DNA of 64,000 bases from Rhodanobacteraceae bacterium (GTDB lineage: Bacteria; Pseudomonadota; Gammaproteobacteria; Xanthomonadales; SZUA-5). Under the pieces are notes generated by a model, which saw only the letters and a program-made list of their open reading frames with translations, ran no database searches and was not told the DNA's origin. A program made the translations under genes and the position numbers. Shown piece after piece: positions 21,336 through 31,875 of this stretch; the stretch's first letter is position 1, and each line of letters begins with the position of its first letter. The stretch is from NCBI GenBank assembly GCA_016713135.1, contig JADJPR010000004.1, positions 310,001 to 374,000 on the forward strand, read 5' to 3'.

Positions 21336-22528
21336 TTAGCCTAGCGGACGATCGCTGCAGGCTTCCAGTGCGCGCGGGCGCGCCGGGCGGGCGCGCAGCG
21401 AGTCCACGCTGAGTTCGTAAATGCGCTCGGCGAGCAGCCGCTGGCCGGTCTCGGAGAGGTGCACGAAGTCGAAGTACATCGGCGCCGCGGCGGCATCGAA
21501 GGCGCCAGCGAGATCGTGCGCTGCCGGAAGCAGCGGCAGCAGCGACCGCACCGCGGCGCTGCTGGCGCGCTGCAGGCGCACGTGGTCTGCGGGCGATGCG
21601 CCAACGATGCCGGCCTCGTCGCCGCGCGGCGGGCTGCGGTCGAAGGCGGTCGGCTGCCAAAGCGGCATCACCGGAACATCAAAGGCGGCGCCGATCGCCT
21701 GCGCCTGGCGCACATTCGCCGCCCAGGCTGCTGCGGTGTCCGCCGCGAGGCGCAAGATGGCCGCACCGTCGAGCGCTTCGGGTGCGCTGGCGAGCAGCCG
21801 GCCGATCCCTTCCAGTTGCATCGCCCAGGCGCGCAGTTGCGCCCCGAAGCGGCGGGAACTGTTGAACTCGCGGCGCCGGTTGTCCTCGTTCTGCGGCCAT
21901 CCGGCCTGGCGCGATTGCAGCGTGGCGAAGACATCGTTGGCGCCATCGAGGAAAACCGCGAGGTCCGCCGCCGGCTGGCTGCAGGCCAGCGCCGACTGGA
22001 ACGCGGCGAGGCTCTGGCGCGAGACATAGCCGGACTCGCCGAAGTTCAGCACGCGCACCCGAAGTTCCGGCGCGCGCTCGGCGTAGACCTGCTGCAACTG
22101 CGCGGCGAGGGTGCCACTGTCGCGGTTGCCGGTGCCCCAGACCACCGAGCCGCCGAACAGCCAGATCTCGCGCTGGATCGGCTCGGCCGGGCGCGGCGTG
22201 ACGCGGAAACCGTGTGCGTCGATCTTGATGATCTCGCCGCGGTAGGGCTGGCGGCGCCAGTAGACGTAGCTGCGCCATGCCGTGTCGCGCGCCTGCGCGT
22301 GCTCAGCCCAGTAGCGTCCGATCCAGTCATCGCCGGCCACCGCCGCCGCGCGCTCGCGCGCTGGTGCGACCGCGCCCGATTCGAAGGGCGCCGCCGCCAG
22401 CGGGTCGGGCAGGGCCAGGCGCAGCAAGTGGTCCACCAGCAGCAGCAAGAGCAGCGTCAGGCCAAGGATCGCCCACGCCTGGCCGAGCCCGCGCAACCCG
22501 GCGCCGATCCATCGCAACAGGATGCGCA

Positions 22529-22529
<1 letters not shown>
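21336..22529 (-). CDS. Membrane-anchored SGNH/GDSL-family hydrolase
   Basis: 397 residues from ATG 22529, which overlaps the sdaA stop (ATGA). One N-terminal membrane span (about 17-38) is followed by a secreted domain. LFGGSVVWGTG carries the block-I Ser of SGNH hydrolases, NFGESGY the Gly, FLDGANDVF the Asn block, and DFVHLSETGQRLLAERI the Asp/His block. These are the residues of acyl-esterases acting on polysaccharide or lipid acyl groups. The physiological substrate is not evident, and the coupling with sdaA suggests no shared pathway. Confidence 0.85.
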
Positions 22530-23908
<1,379 letters not shown>

Positions 23909-23981
23909 GGCGGGAGATCCGGGGCGCGACGATCGGGGCCGCGATTATGCTTGCTGCCTCAAGCATTCGGGACACGTGCGC

Positions 23982-24212
23982 ATGGCGCTCCGCTTTTATC
24001 ACCGCGACGGCTGTCATTTGTGCGAACAGGCGCTGGAACTGCTGCAGGCGGCCGGGCTGGCGCAGGGGCTGAACCTGGTGGACATCGATGAGGATGCGCA
24101 GCTCGGCGCCGACTACGGGCTGCGCATCCCGGTGCTGGAGCGCGCCGACGGCCAGTGGCTGGACTGGCCCTTCGATGCCGTACAGGTGCGCGCCTTCAGC
24201 GGCGGCGCCTGA
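23982..24212 (+). CDS. Glutaredoxin-like (DUF836) protein
   Basis: 76 residues from ATG 23982 (GTG 23976 two codons earlier is possible). It has a thioredoxin-type fold with the CXXC active site (RDGCHLCEQALELL) and the cis-Pro RIPVLE loop, as in the small YbbN/DUF836 family of thiol-disulfide proteins. Its partner is unknown. It is a single small gene convergent with tyrS, with only six bases between stops. Confidence 0.85.
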   Translation: MALRFYHRDGCHLCEQALELLQAAGLAQGLNLVDIDEDAQLGADYGLRIPVLERADGQWLDWPFDAVQVRAFSGGA

Positions 24213-24218
24213 ACCGCC

Positions 24219-25499
24219 TCAGGCCGGCAGGCTGAGCGCGGCGTAGCTCTTCTTGCCCCGGCGCAGCAGCAGGTAGCGGCCGAACAGCAGGTCCGCACGG
24301 CCGACGCGCTGCTCGATGCCGCTGCTGCGCTGGTTGTTGACGTAGACGCCGCCGGCTTCGAGGTCCCGCCGTGCCTGGCCCTTGGACGGGCTCAAGCCCG
24401 CGGCCACCAGCAGATCGATCAGCGCTGCGCCTTCGCCATCCAGCGCGGCGGTGTCCAGCGCGGCGTTGGGGATTTCCGCGATGAGGTCGCGGAACACCGT
24501 TTCCGGGGTGCCCTCGATCGCGCCGCCGAACAGGATCTGGCTGGCGGCGATCGCCGCCTGGGTGGCATCTGCGCCGTGCACCAGCGTGGTCACCTCGCGC
24601 GCCAGCGCGCGGTGCGCCTCGCGCGCGCCCGGGTTGGCCGCGTGGGCCGCTTCCAGCGCTTCGATGTCGGCCCGGCTGAGGAAGGTGAACTTGCGCAGGT
24701 ACTCGCTGACCTTGGCGTCCTCGGTGTTCACGAAGAACTGGTAGAAGCGGTACGGGCTGGTGCGCTCCGGATCCAGCCACACCGCGCCCGATTCGGTCTT
24801 GCCGAACTTGCTGCCGTCGGCCTTGGTGATCAGCGGGAAGGTCCAGCCCCACACCGGCACGCCGAGCTTGCGCCGGACGAAGTCGCAGCCGGCGGTGATG
24901 TTGCCCCACTGGTCGGAGCCGCCGATCTGCAATTCGCAGCCGAGCGCGTTGCGCAGATGGTAGAAGTCGTAGGCCTGCAGCAACTGGTAGCTGAATTCGG
25001 TGTAGCTGATGCCGGCATCGCTGCCCATGCGCAGCTTGACCGAGTCCTTCGCCAGCATCGCCGACAGCGGGAAGTGCTTGCCCACGTCGCGCAGGAAGTC
25101 GAGGAAGGACAGCGGCGCGGTCCAATCGGCGTTGTCGACCAGCACGGCAGCGTTGCCGGCACGGTCGAAATCGAGCAGGCGCTTGAGCTGCGCCTTGATG
25201 CAGCTGACGTTGTGCGCCAGTTGCTCGCGGGTCAGCAGGTTGCGCTCGGCCGACTTGCCGGAAGGGTCGCCGATCATGCCGGTGGCGCCGCCGGCCAGCG
25301 GGATCGGGCGGTGCCCGGCCAGCTGGAAGCGGCGCAGCGTCAGCTGGCCCATCAGGTGGCCGACATGCAGCGAATCGCCGGTGGGATCGAAGCCGCAATA
25401 AAGCGCGATGGGGCCCTCGGCGATGCGCTTGCGCAGGCCGTCGAGGTCAGTGCAGTCGGCCAGCAGGCCGCGCCAGATCAGGTCGTCGATCAGATCCAT
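24219..25499 (-). CDS. tyrS: Tyrosyl-tRNA synthetase
   Basis: 426 residues. It has the class I signature HIGH as HVGH (GDSLHVGHLMG), the tyrosine pocket YCGFDPT and GGSDQWGNI, the KMSKS-equivalent KFGKT, and a C-terminal S4-like RNA-binding domain ending GKKSYAALSLPA. It charges tRNA-Tyr. The length and the KFGKT form fit the TyrRS branch closest to the E. coli enzyme. Confidence 0.97.
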   Translation of the reverse strand: MDLIDDLIWRGLLADCTDLDGLRKRIAEGPIALYCGFDPTGDSLHVGHLMGQLTLRRFQLAGHRPIPLAGGATGMIGDPSGKSAERNLLTREQLAHNVSCIKAQLKRLLDFDRAGNAAVLVDNADWTAPLSFLDFLRDVGKHFPLSAMLAKDSVKLRMGSDAGISYTEFSYQLLQAYDFYHLRNALGCELQIGGSDQWGNITAGCDFVRRKLGVPVWGWTFPLITKADGSKFGKTESGAVWLDPERTSPYRFYQFFVNTEDAKVSEYLRKFTFLSRADIEALEAAHAANPGAREAHRALAREVTTLVHGADATQAAIAASQILFGGAIEGTPETVFRDLIAEIPNAALDTAALDGEGAALIDLLVAAGLSPSKGQARRDLEAGGVYVNNQRSSGIEQRVGRADLLFGRYLLLRRGKKSYAALSLPA

Positions 25500-25575
25500 C
25501 GGAGAAGTGCAGGGTTGGGTGAAGAAGAAGCGGCAAGGCTACGCGAGGGCGCGCCCCGGCGCATATGCAACGTAC

Positions 25576-26697
25576 TCACGGCTTGCGCCCAAGCACCGCG
25601 GCGAGCGCCTCGAGCACGCGCCCCACGCTGTCCGGGCTGCTGCTCGCGCCCATCAGGCCGATGCGCCAGATCTTGCCGGCCAGCGCGCCCAGGCCCGCGC
25701 CGATCTCGATGCCGAACTCGTTCAGCAGCCGGCGCCGCACTGGCAGGTCTTCCACGCCATCGGGGATGCGCACGGCGTTGAGCTGTGGCAGGCGGTGGCG
25801 CTCGTCGACCAGCAGCTCCAGGCCGATGGCAGCCAGGCCGTCGCGCAGCCTGAGATGGTTCGCGCGGTGGCGCGCCCAGGCGGCCTCCAGGCCTTCCTCG
25901 TGCAGCATCAGCAGCGATTCGTGCAGCGCGTAGAGCATGTTGATCGGCGCGGTGTGGTGGTAGCTGCGCGCGCCTTCGCCCTGCCAGTAAGCCATCACCA
26001 GCGACAGGTCCAGGAACCAGCTCTGCACCGGCGTCTTGCGCGCCTTCAGCGCTGCCACCGCGCGCTCGCCGAAGGACAGCGGCGACAGCCACGGCGGCGC
26101 CGACAGGCACTTCTGCGAGCCGGAGTAGATCGCGTCCGCGCCCCAGGCATCCACATGCAGCGGGATGCCGCCGAGGCTGGTGACCGCATCGACGATAGCC
26201 AGCGCGCCGTGATCGTGCGCCAGCTTGCACAGCGCTTGCGCATCGGATTCGACGCCGGTGGACGTCTCGGCGTGCACAAAGGCCAGCGCCTTGGCGCCCG
26301 GGTTCGCCTTCAGCGCCGCCTCGACCTTGCCGAGGTCGATGGCCGTGCCGAAATCGTCCATCACCATCACTGGCGTGGCACCCACGCGCAGCACGTTCTC
26401 CTTCATGCGCCCGCCGAAGACACCGTTCTGGCACACGACGACGGTATCGCCGGGTTCGATCAGGTTGACGAAGCAGGCCTCCATGCCGGCCGATCCGGGC
26501 GCGGAGATCGGCACCGTCAGCGCGTTGTCGGTGATGAAGGCGCGCCGCAGTAGCCCCTTCAGCTCATCCATCATGCGCACGAACTCGGGATCCAGGTGCC
26601 CGATGGTCGGCCGCGCCAGCGCGCCGAGGATCCGCGGCGGCACATTCGACGGACCAGGACCGAGCAGCAGGCGGTCGGGCGGGAGGAAGCTTTGCAT
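25576..26697 (-). CDS. Pyridoxal-phosphate aminotransferase, serine/alanine-glyoxylate type
   Basis: 373 residues from ATG 26697; upstream codons lie in the hairpin element. It has the AGT-family features LLLGPGPSNVPPR, the APGSAGMEA cofactor loop, HAETSTGVESD, IVDAVTSLGG with the PLP-contacting Asp, and the Schiff-base Lys in YSGSQKCLSAPP. It is a class V fold enzyme. The likely reaction is transfer from serine or alanine to glyoxylate or pyruvate; proteobacterial members include both SgaA and alanine-glyoxylate enzymes, so I leave the specificity open. The gene is followed by tyrS on the same strand. Confidence 0.9.
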   Translation of the reverse strand: MQSFLPPDRLLLGPGPSNVPPRILGALARPTIGHLDPEFVRMMDELKGLLRRAFITDNALTVPISAPGSAGMEACFVNLIEPGDTVVVCQNGVFGGRMKENVLRVGATPVMVMDDFGTAIDLGKVEAALKANPGAKALAFVHAETSTGVESDAQALCKLAHDHGALAIVDAVTSLGGIPLHVDAWGADAIYSGSQKCLSAPPWLSPLSFGERAVAALKARKTPVQSWFLDLSLVMAYWQGEGARSYHHTAPINMLYALHESLLMLHEEGLEAAWARHRANHLRLRDGLAAIGLELLVDERHRLPQLNAVRIPDGVEDLPVRRRLLNEFGIEIGAGLGALAGKIWRIGLMGASSSPDSVGRVLEALAAVLGRKP

Positions 26698-26765
26698 GGG
26701 CGGGCTCCGGCGGCGGGAATGCGCGGAGGCTAGCGCGTGGCCGCGGAGCAAGCGCTCTTGAAGGA

Positions 26766-26876
26766 GGGTTGTGGGTTCTGGGTTCTGGGTTGTGGGCAGC
26801 GGGATCAAGAGCCGGCTTCGGACTCGCGGGCTCTTGCCGCCCACAACCCAGAACCCACAACCCACAACCCACAAAC
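26766..26876. repeat. Word-repeat hairpin element, word GGGTTGTGGGTTCT
   Basis: Left arm 26766-26797 (GGGTTGTGGGTTCTGGGTTC), right arm 26839-26876 (CCCACAACCCAGAACCCACA with extra CCCACAA copies), spacer about 40 bases. It lies between the divergent aminotransferase and FimX-like genes. The CCCACAA word is shared with the array at 35500-35570. Confidence 0.85.
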
Positions 26877-27002
26877 TGCTCAACGAAGCCGCGAGCCATC
26901 GAATGCCGACATCACCATCAGGTCCCGAAGCCCGCCCTGTTCATCCCATTCATCCTGTAGCAACATTGCGTCACCGATCCGCCGCGCGAACTAGACCCGC
27001 TC

Positions 27003-27318
27003 ATGCCCGAAATCCTGGTCGTCGAACGATCGGCCACCCTGTGCGATTTGCTCGCGCGCACGCTGGAGACGGCCGGTGTCGGCATCGCCAGGCACTTCGA
27101 GCGCTTTGGCGACGCGGTCGAAGAGATGCGCGAGCGCGTGGTGGCCTCGCGTTTGCCGGCGCTGCTGGTGATCGGCGTGCCGGAGCGCGAGCCGGCGGAG
27201 TGCCAGACGCTGCTGAAGATCGTGCCGCGAGCTGCCGGGCCAGATCCTGCCGCTGCTGATCCTGAGCCACGCGCCGCTGCCGCGACTGGATGCCTGGCTG
27301 GCCCGGCGGGGCTCGTCG
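27003..27318 (+). pseudogene. 5' receiver-domain part of the FimX-like gene, out of frame
   Basis: ATG 27003 opens a receiver-like segment (EILVVERSATLCDLLARTLE, then LPALLVIGVPE) that stays in frame to about 27227. There the sensible reading moves to the next frame: KIVP followed by RELPGQILPLLILSHAPLPRLDAWLARR, which continues without a stop into the main CDS at 27319. One missing base near 27224-27232 (GTGCCGCGAGCTG) explains it. This is either a sequencing or assembly error or a true mutation. Whole, the protein would have about 825 residues and two receiver domains. Confidence 0.75.
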
Positions 27319-29481
27319 ATGCGCCTGTTGTGGAGCCAGTTCTGGCAGGTGCCGGGGGCGATCAGCGAGCTGTCGCCGAACTTGCTGTTCAGCACGCCGC
27401 CCGAGCGGGTGACACCGCAGAGTCCGATGCGCTTGTTGCTGGTCGACGACTCGGTCAGCGTGCGCCGCACCTATCACCAGTTGCTGACGCAGCAGGGGCT
27501 GAATGTAGACCTGGCCGAGAGCATCGCCGACGGCTTCGCGCGGGCGCGCGCCGGGCGCTACGACCTGGTCGTGGTCGACTATTACCTGCCGGACGGCACC
27601 GGCGACCAGCTGGTGCGCAAGCTCAAGGCGGATCCCGCCACCGAGGGCGCGCTGGTTGCGCTGATCACGGCCACCTACAGCGAGGACGTGATCCAGAAGG
27701 TGCTGGATGCGGGTGCGGTCGAGTGCCTGTTCAAGAACGAGGTGATCTCGCTGACCCTGGCGCGGATCAAGGCGCTGGCGCGTGCGGTGCAGGACCGTCG
27801 CCGGATCGAGACCGAGCGCCGTCGCCTCGACGGCATCCTGCGCTCGGTGGGCGATGGCGTTTACGGCCTCGACGAGACCGGCGTGGTGAGCTTCGCCAAC
27901 CCGACCGCCATCCGTCTGCTGGGCCTGGCCGACGATTCCGAACTGGTGGGCAAGGACGGCGGTCAGCTGCGCCTGAAGTTCGAACGCGACGACGTGGCCG
28001 GTCGCATGGAAACCGTGTTCGCCACCGGCGACGGGCGCTTCCTGCCGGTCGAGTGCTCGATGGTGCCGATGCTGGTCGGCGGCGAGACCGAGGGCTCGGT
28101 GGTGGTGTTCCGCGACATCTCGGATCGCAAGACGGTCGAGCGCGTGCGCTGGGAGCTGGATCACGACAAGCTCACCGGCTTGTCCAACCGCCGCCATTTC
28201 CTGGCGCAACTCGGAGCCTCGGTCGAATCGCGCCGCCAGAACGGTGGCTACGGCGCGGTGCTGTTCGTCGACATCGACCGCTACACCCAGGTGTTGGAGA
28301 ACGCCGGCGAGCTGGCGGGGCAACAGTTGCTGGTCGACATCGGCCAGCGCCTGCAGGCGCGGCTGCGCGACCACGACGGGCTGGCGCGGCTGGAGCACGA
28401 CCAGTTCGCGCTGCGGCTGGAGAACGTGCAACTGGAGCACCTCTACACCATGGCCGACAGCCTGCGCGAGATGCTGCGCGCGGTGACCTACCTGGACCAC
28501 GCCGGGCGCGCGCTGGAGGTGACCGTCTCGGTGGGCGTGGCGATCGTCAGCCGCGATTCGCCCTCCGCCGAGTATGTGCTGGAGAATGCGCGCCAGGCCT
28601 GCGCCCAAGCCAAGCGGCGTGGCCAGAACCAGACCCAGATCTTCGTGGTCGAAAGCGATTCAAGGGTCGCGCGCGAGCTGGAGGCCGGCTGGGCACAACG
28701 CATCCGCGAGGCGATGGGCGAGGACCGGCTGTTGCTGCTGGCGCACCCGATCCTGCCGATCTCCGGCCTGGCCGAAACCGCGCGAGGTTGGCGCATCCGC
28801 GGCGAGCAGCCGGAACAGGTGTACGAGATCCTGATCCGCATGATCAACCGCGACGGCCAGTCGGTCAGCCCGAGCGTGTTCATGCCGCTGGCCGAGCGTG
28901 CCAACCTGATGCCGAAGATCGATCTGTGGGTGGTCGCGCGCACTGTGCGCATCGCTACCCGCGTGCCGGACGAGCTGCCGGTGTCCTTCGCCATCAACCT
29001 GTCGAACCAGACGCTGCAGGACGACGAGGCGCTCGGCCACATCGAAAACACCTTCGCCAGCCACCGGGTGCGTCCGGACCGTTTCATTTTCGAGATCGCC
29101 GAGACCGGCGAGATCTACCAGATGCACACCGCCCGGCGCTTCATCACCCAGTTGAAAAAGCTCGGCTGCCGCTTCGCGCTGGATGACTTCGGTGAAGGCA
29201 ACAACTCGCCCGCGCACCTCAAATGGCTGCCGGTGGACCTGGTCAAGGTCAGTGGCGAGTTCGTCGCCGAGCGGACCGGCAGCGAGGTGGACCGCGCGAT
29301 GGCACTCTCGCTGACCCAGATGGCGCATTCGCTGAAGCTCAAGGTGATCGCCGAGCGGGTGGACTCGCAAAAGGCGCTGACCTGGCTGCGCGCGGCCAAG
29401 GTGGACTATGTCCAGGGCCATCTGTTCGGCGAGCCGACGCGGCTGGACGAGATCGATTTCGAAGCGGTATCGGAGGCCTGA
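27319..29481 (+). CDS. FimX-like REC-PAS-GGDEF-EAL protein, degenerate catalytic motifs
   Basis: 720 residues in this frame (ATG 27427, residue 37, is another start). Order: receiver 37-155 (DD at 43-44, phospho-acceptor D87, K139), PAS 165-290, GGDEF-fold 300-450, EAL-fold 470-715. The GGDEF signature is replaced (LEHDQF) and the EAL signature reads EIL; a metal-binding Asp near KVSGEFV is lost, though DDFG and other pocket residues remain. This pattern is as in FimX, which binds rather than makes or cuts c-di-GMP and links to PilZ/PilB in type IV pilus assembly. The real N-terminus is probably the frameshifted segment at 27003. Confidence 0.85.
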   Translation: MRLLWSQFWQVPGAISELSPNLLFSTPPERVTPQSPMRLLLVDDSVSVRRTYHQLLTQQGLNVDLAESIADGFARARAGRYDLVVVDYYLPDGTGDQLVRKLKADPATEGALVALITATYSEDVIQKVLDAGAVECLFKNEVISLTLARIKALARAVQDRRRIETERRRLDGILRSVGDGVYGLDETGVVSFANPTAIRLLGLADDSELVGKDGGQLRLKFERDDVAGRMETVFATGDGRFLPVECSMVPMLVGGETEGSVVVFRDISDRKTVERVRWELDHDKLTGLSNRRHFLAQLGASVESRRQNGGYGAVLFVDIDRYTQVLENAGELAGQQLLVDIGQRLQARLRDHDGLARLEHDQFALRLENVQLEHLYTMADSLREMLRAVTYLDHAGRALEVTVSVGVAIVSRDSPSAEYVLENARQACAQAKRRGQNQTQIFVVESDSRVARELEAGWAQRIREAMGEDRLLLLAHPILPISGLAETARGWRIRGEQPEQVYEILIRMINRDGQSVSPSVFMPLAERANLMPKIDLWVVARTVRIATRVPDELPVSFAINLSNQTLQDDEALGHIENTFASHRVRPDRFIFEIAETGEIYQMHTARRFITQLKKLGCRFALDDFGEGNNSPAHLKWLPVDLVKVSGEFVAERTGSEVDRAMALSLTQMAHSLKLKVIAERVDSQKALTWLRAAKVDYVQGHLFGEPTRLDEIDFEAVSEA

Positions 29482-29483
29482 GC

Positions 29484-29786
29484 GTGTTCAAGAAGGCCTT
29501 CTTCATCCTCCTGAGGGTGCTGTGCTACGCCAGCCTGGCGGTGGTCGTGTGGGCTTTCGTGACGGTCCAGATGCTGCTGGGCGGCGATTGTCCGCGGATC
29601 GACACCGGCGCGGTCATTTGCAACACCCCCGCGGCACAAGAGACCGCCAACGCCGCACTTGGGGTGATCCTGGTGACCTTCTTCACCGGCGTTCCGGGGC
29701 TGTTTGCGCTCGGCGGGGCGATCTTCCTAGTCAAGGACCTGTGGCGGCTGGTGCGCGGCAGGCGCGAATCGGCCGCGGTCGGCTGA
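29484..29786 (+). CDS. Small two-span membrane protein
   Basis: 100 residues from GTG 29484, two bases after the FimX-like stop. Hydrophobic spans near 5-28 and 55-82, with a Cys pair in the loop between (GGDCPRIDTGAVICNTP) that could form a disulfide if the loop is periplasmic. I recognise no family. The tight spacing suggests co-expression with the c-di-GMP protein. Confidence 0.75.
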   Translation: MFKKAFFILLRVLCYASLAVVVWAFVTVQMLLGGDCPRIDTGAVICNTPAAQETANAALGVILVTFFTGVPGLFALGGAIFLVKDLWRLVRGRRESAAVG

Positions 29787-29820
29787 TGCGGGGGAGCGCT
29801 TCAAGTAACTGAACAAGCTG

Positions 29821-29956
29821 GTTTTTGTCCGCAAAGGACGCAAAGGACGCTAAGAAGAGCCAAGCTCTCAGGGGTGTGCAGGACCTTGGGAACGCCAGCG
29901 GATCCGAAGAGCTTTTGCCTTCTTTGCGTCCTTTGCGTCCTTTGCGGACCAAAAAA
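29821..29956. repeat. Word-repeat hairpin element, word GGACGCAAA
   Basis: Arms of about 48 bases (29821-29868 and 29908-29956) are almost fully complementary, including GTCCGCAAAGGACGCAAAGG and its complement, plus AAGCTCT/AGAGCTT at the inner ends. The spacer is about 40 bases. It lies between convergent genes. It uses the same word as 16659-16791 but a different spacer. Confidence 0.9.
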
Positions 29957-30001
29957 GCGTCCGCCTTCACCAGACTGTCCGGTGCGCGTCCGCACCCGCG
30001 C

Positions 30002-31096
30002 CTACAGCCGGTCCAGGAAGCGCGACACCACCGGCGCGAAGCGCGGGATGTCGACCAGGAAGGCGTCGTGGCCCTGGATCGAGGGCAGGGCCTGGTAGTC
30101 GACATCGGCGCCGGCGGCGCGCAGGCACTCGGCGATCTCTTCCTGCTGCTCGACCGGGAACAGGAAGTCGGTGGCCACCCCGATGACGAGCGCGTGTTCC
30201 ACCGCCATCTGGCGGCAGGCGGCCTCGACCGTGCCGCCGTAATCGGACAGGTCGAACCAGTCCATCGCGCGCGACAGGTACAGGTAGCTCAGCGGGTCGA
30301 AGCCGCCGGCCCAGCGGCGCGCGTGGGAATCGAGGTAGGACTCGATCTGGAACTCGCTGGCGAAGGGATCTTCGGCATTGCGCTCATTCAACCGCTCGCG
30401 GCCGAAGCGTTCGCGCCATTCCTGGGGCGACCGGTAGGTGGCCACACCGAGCTTGCGCGCCAGCCCCATGCCGGTGGCGACGTCCATCGCATGGGTGTAG
30501 TTGCCGCCGTTGAAGCCGGGATCGGCGCGCACGATCTGCCGCTGCAGCGAGCGCAGCGCGATGGCGAAGGAAGAGGAGCGTGCGGCGCAGCTCATCACGA
30601 TCAGGTTCGGCACCAGCTGCGGGTGGCGCAGCGCCATCGCTTGCGCGGTCATGCCGCCCATGCTCGGGCCGACCACCGCCAGCAGGCGCTCGATGCCGAG
30701 GTCGCGCACCACCGCCGCGGCGCCGTCGGCGACATCCTCGATGCTGATCGACGGGAAACGCAGGCGGTAGGGCAGTCCGTCCTCCGGATGCGGCGAGGCC
30801 GGCCCGGTTGAGCCCTTGCAACTGCCGAGCGAGTTCACGCAGATGATGAACCAGCGCTCGGTGTCGAAACTGCGATCGCGCCCGATCATCGGTTCCCACC
30901 AGCCGGGCGTGGGGTCTTCGGCGCAGGAGGCGGCATGCGCGCTCGGCGACATCCCGGTCACGATCAGGATCGCGTTGTCGCGCGCGGGCGACAACGTGCC
31001 CCAGGTTTCGTAGGCGATCACCCCGGCGGTGAGCGTGCCACCGCGATGCAGCGGCATCGGCGAGGGCAGGGCGGTGTAGCGGGTGGCACCGGACAT
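30002..31096 (-). CDS. metX: MetX-family homoserine/serine O-acyltransferase
   Basis: 364 residues from ATG 31096. The alpha/beta-hydrolase acyltransferase has the nucleophile Ser in VVGPSMGGMTAQ, the Asp in GVATDFLFP and the His in IQGHDAFLVD, with NSLGSCKGSTGP and YETWGTLSP at the N-terminus. Most family members acetylate homoserine for methionine synthesis. In xanthomonads, homologues have been shown to succinylate L-serine for cysteine synthesis, so the symbol reflects family only. No SAM- or Met-responsive element is seen upstream. Confidence 0.85.
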   Translation of the reverse strand: MSGATRYTALPSPMPLHRGGTLTAGVIAYETWGTLSPARDNAILIVTGMSPSAHAASCAEDPTPGWWEPMIGRDRSFDTERWFIICVNSLGSCKGSTGPASPHPEDGLPYRLRFPSISIEDVADGAAAVVRDLGIERLLAVVGPSMGGMTAQAMALRHPQLVPNLIVMSCAARSSSFAIALRSLQRQIVRADPGFNGGNYTHAMDVATGMGLARKLGVATYRSPQEWRERFGRERLNERNAEDPFASEFQIESYLDSHARRWAGGFDPLSYLYLSRAMDWFDLSDYGGTVEAACRQMAVEHALVIGVATDFLFPVEQQEEIAECLRAAGADVDYQALPSIQGHDAFLVDIPRFAPVVSRFLDRL

Positions 31097-31161
31097 GCAG
31101 AGCAAACTCGATCGCGGGTCGGCATCATAACCAGAACCAGCCGGAAGCCGGGACCCAGCGC

Positions 31162-31875
31162 CTGTACGCCAATTCACGCACCGTCGAGAGCGCCCAGAGC
31201 GAGCCGCACCCGCGCCTGGCGGAAGTCCTGGCACGCCACCTACAGGCGGGCTACCGGCGGCCCTGCGCGGCGCATTCGCTGGCGGCGTACGCGCGGCTAC
31301 AGGAATGGCTGGCGCAGCGCGGCGGCGCGCCGCTGATCCTCGACAGCGGCTGCGGAACCGGCGCCAGCACTCTGCAGTTGGCGGCCGCGCGGCCCGATGC
31401 GACGGTCGTCGGCATCGACCAGTCGCGCGAGCGCCTGGTGCGTGGCGGCCTGGCGGGAACGGATTTCGCCGCGCTGGCACCCAACGCCGCCTTGCTGCGC
31501 GCCCCGCTGGAGGACATCTGGCGGCTGCTCGCGGCCGATGGATTGCGCCCGCGGCGCCATCTGCTGTGGTATCCCAACCCCTGGCCCAAGGCGGCGCAGC
31601 TGCGCCTGCGCTGGCACGGCCATCCGGTGTTCCCGGTGCTGTTGCAGCTCGGCGGGGAGATCGAGCTGCGCAGCAACTGGTGGGTCTACGCGGCCGAGTT
31701 CGCCCAGGCACTGCGCGCCTGCGGATGGCAGACTGCGCTGGACCAAATCGCACCGGGTGCCGCGCCGGTATCGCCCTTCGAACGCAAATACCGCGACTCC
31801 GGTCACCGCCTGTGGCAGGTCATCGGGCGCGCCGTTGGAGACACCATGCAGGACCAAACACCATGCGCATCCTGA
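31162..31875 (+). CDS. TrmB-like SAM-dependent tRNA methyltransferase, start codon unclear
   Basis: Frame-1 coding runs from about 31110 to TGA 31875. It reads NSRTVESAQSEPHPRLAEVL, then motif I LILDSGCGTGAS, VVGIDQSRERL, LLWYPNPWPK (TrmB-like PNPWPK) and a C-terminal WVYAAEFAQAL. No ATG, GTG or TTG occurs between the in-frame stop at 31030-31032 and TTG 31378, and that TTG is after motif I, so it cannot be the start. I place the start at CTG 31162 (about 237 residues) as the best guess. The end overlaps the response regulator start by 13 bases. Confidence 0.65.
   Translation: MYANSRTVESAQSEPHPRLAEVLARHLQAGYRRPCAAHSLAAYARLQEWLAQRGGAPLILDSGCGTGASTLQLAAARPDATVVGIDQSRERLVRGGLAGTDFAALAPNAALLRAPLEDIWRLLAADGLRPRRHLLWYPNPWPKAAQLRLRWHGHPVFPVLLQLGGEIELRSNWWVYAAEFAQALRACGWQTALDQIAPGAAPVSPFERKYRDSGHRLWQVIGRAVGDTMQDQTPCAS

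Noticed and set aside
27003..29186. A single 727-residue protein in the frame of ATG 27003
   Set aside because: Sense is lost after about 27227, where sequence turns to Ala/Gly/Arg-rich; PAS, GGDEF and EAL motifs are all in the other frame.
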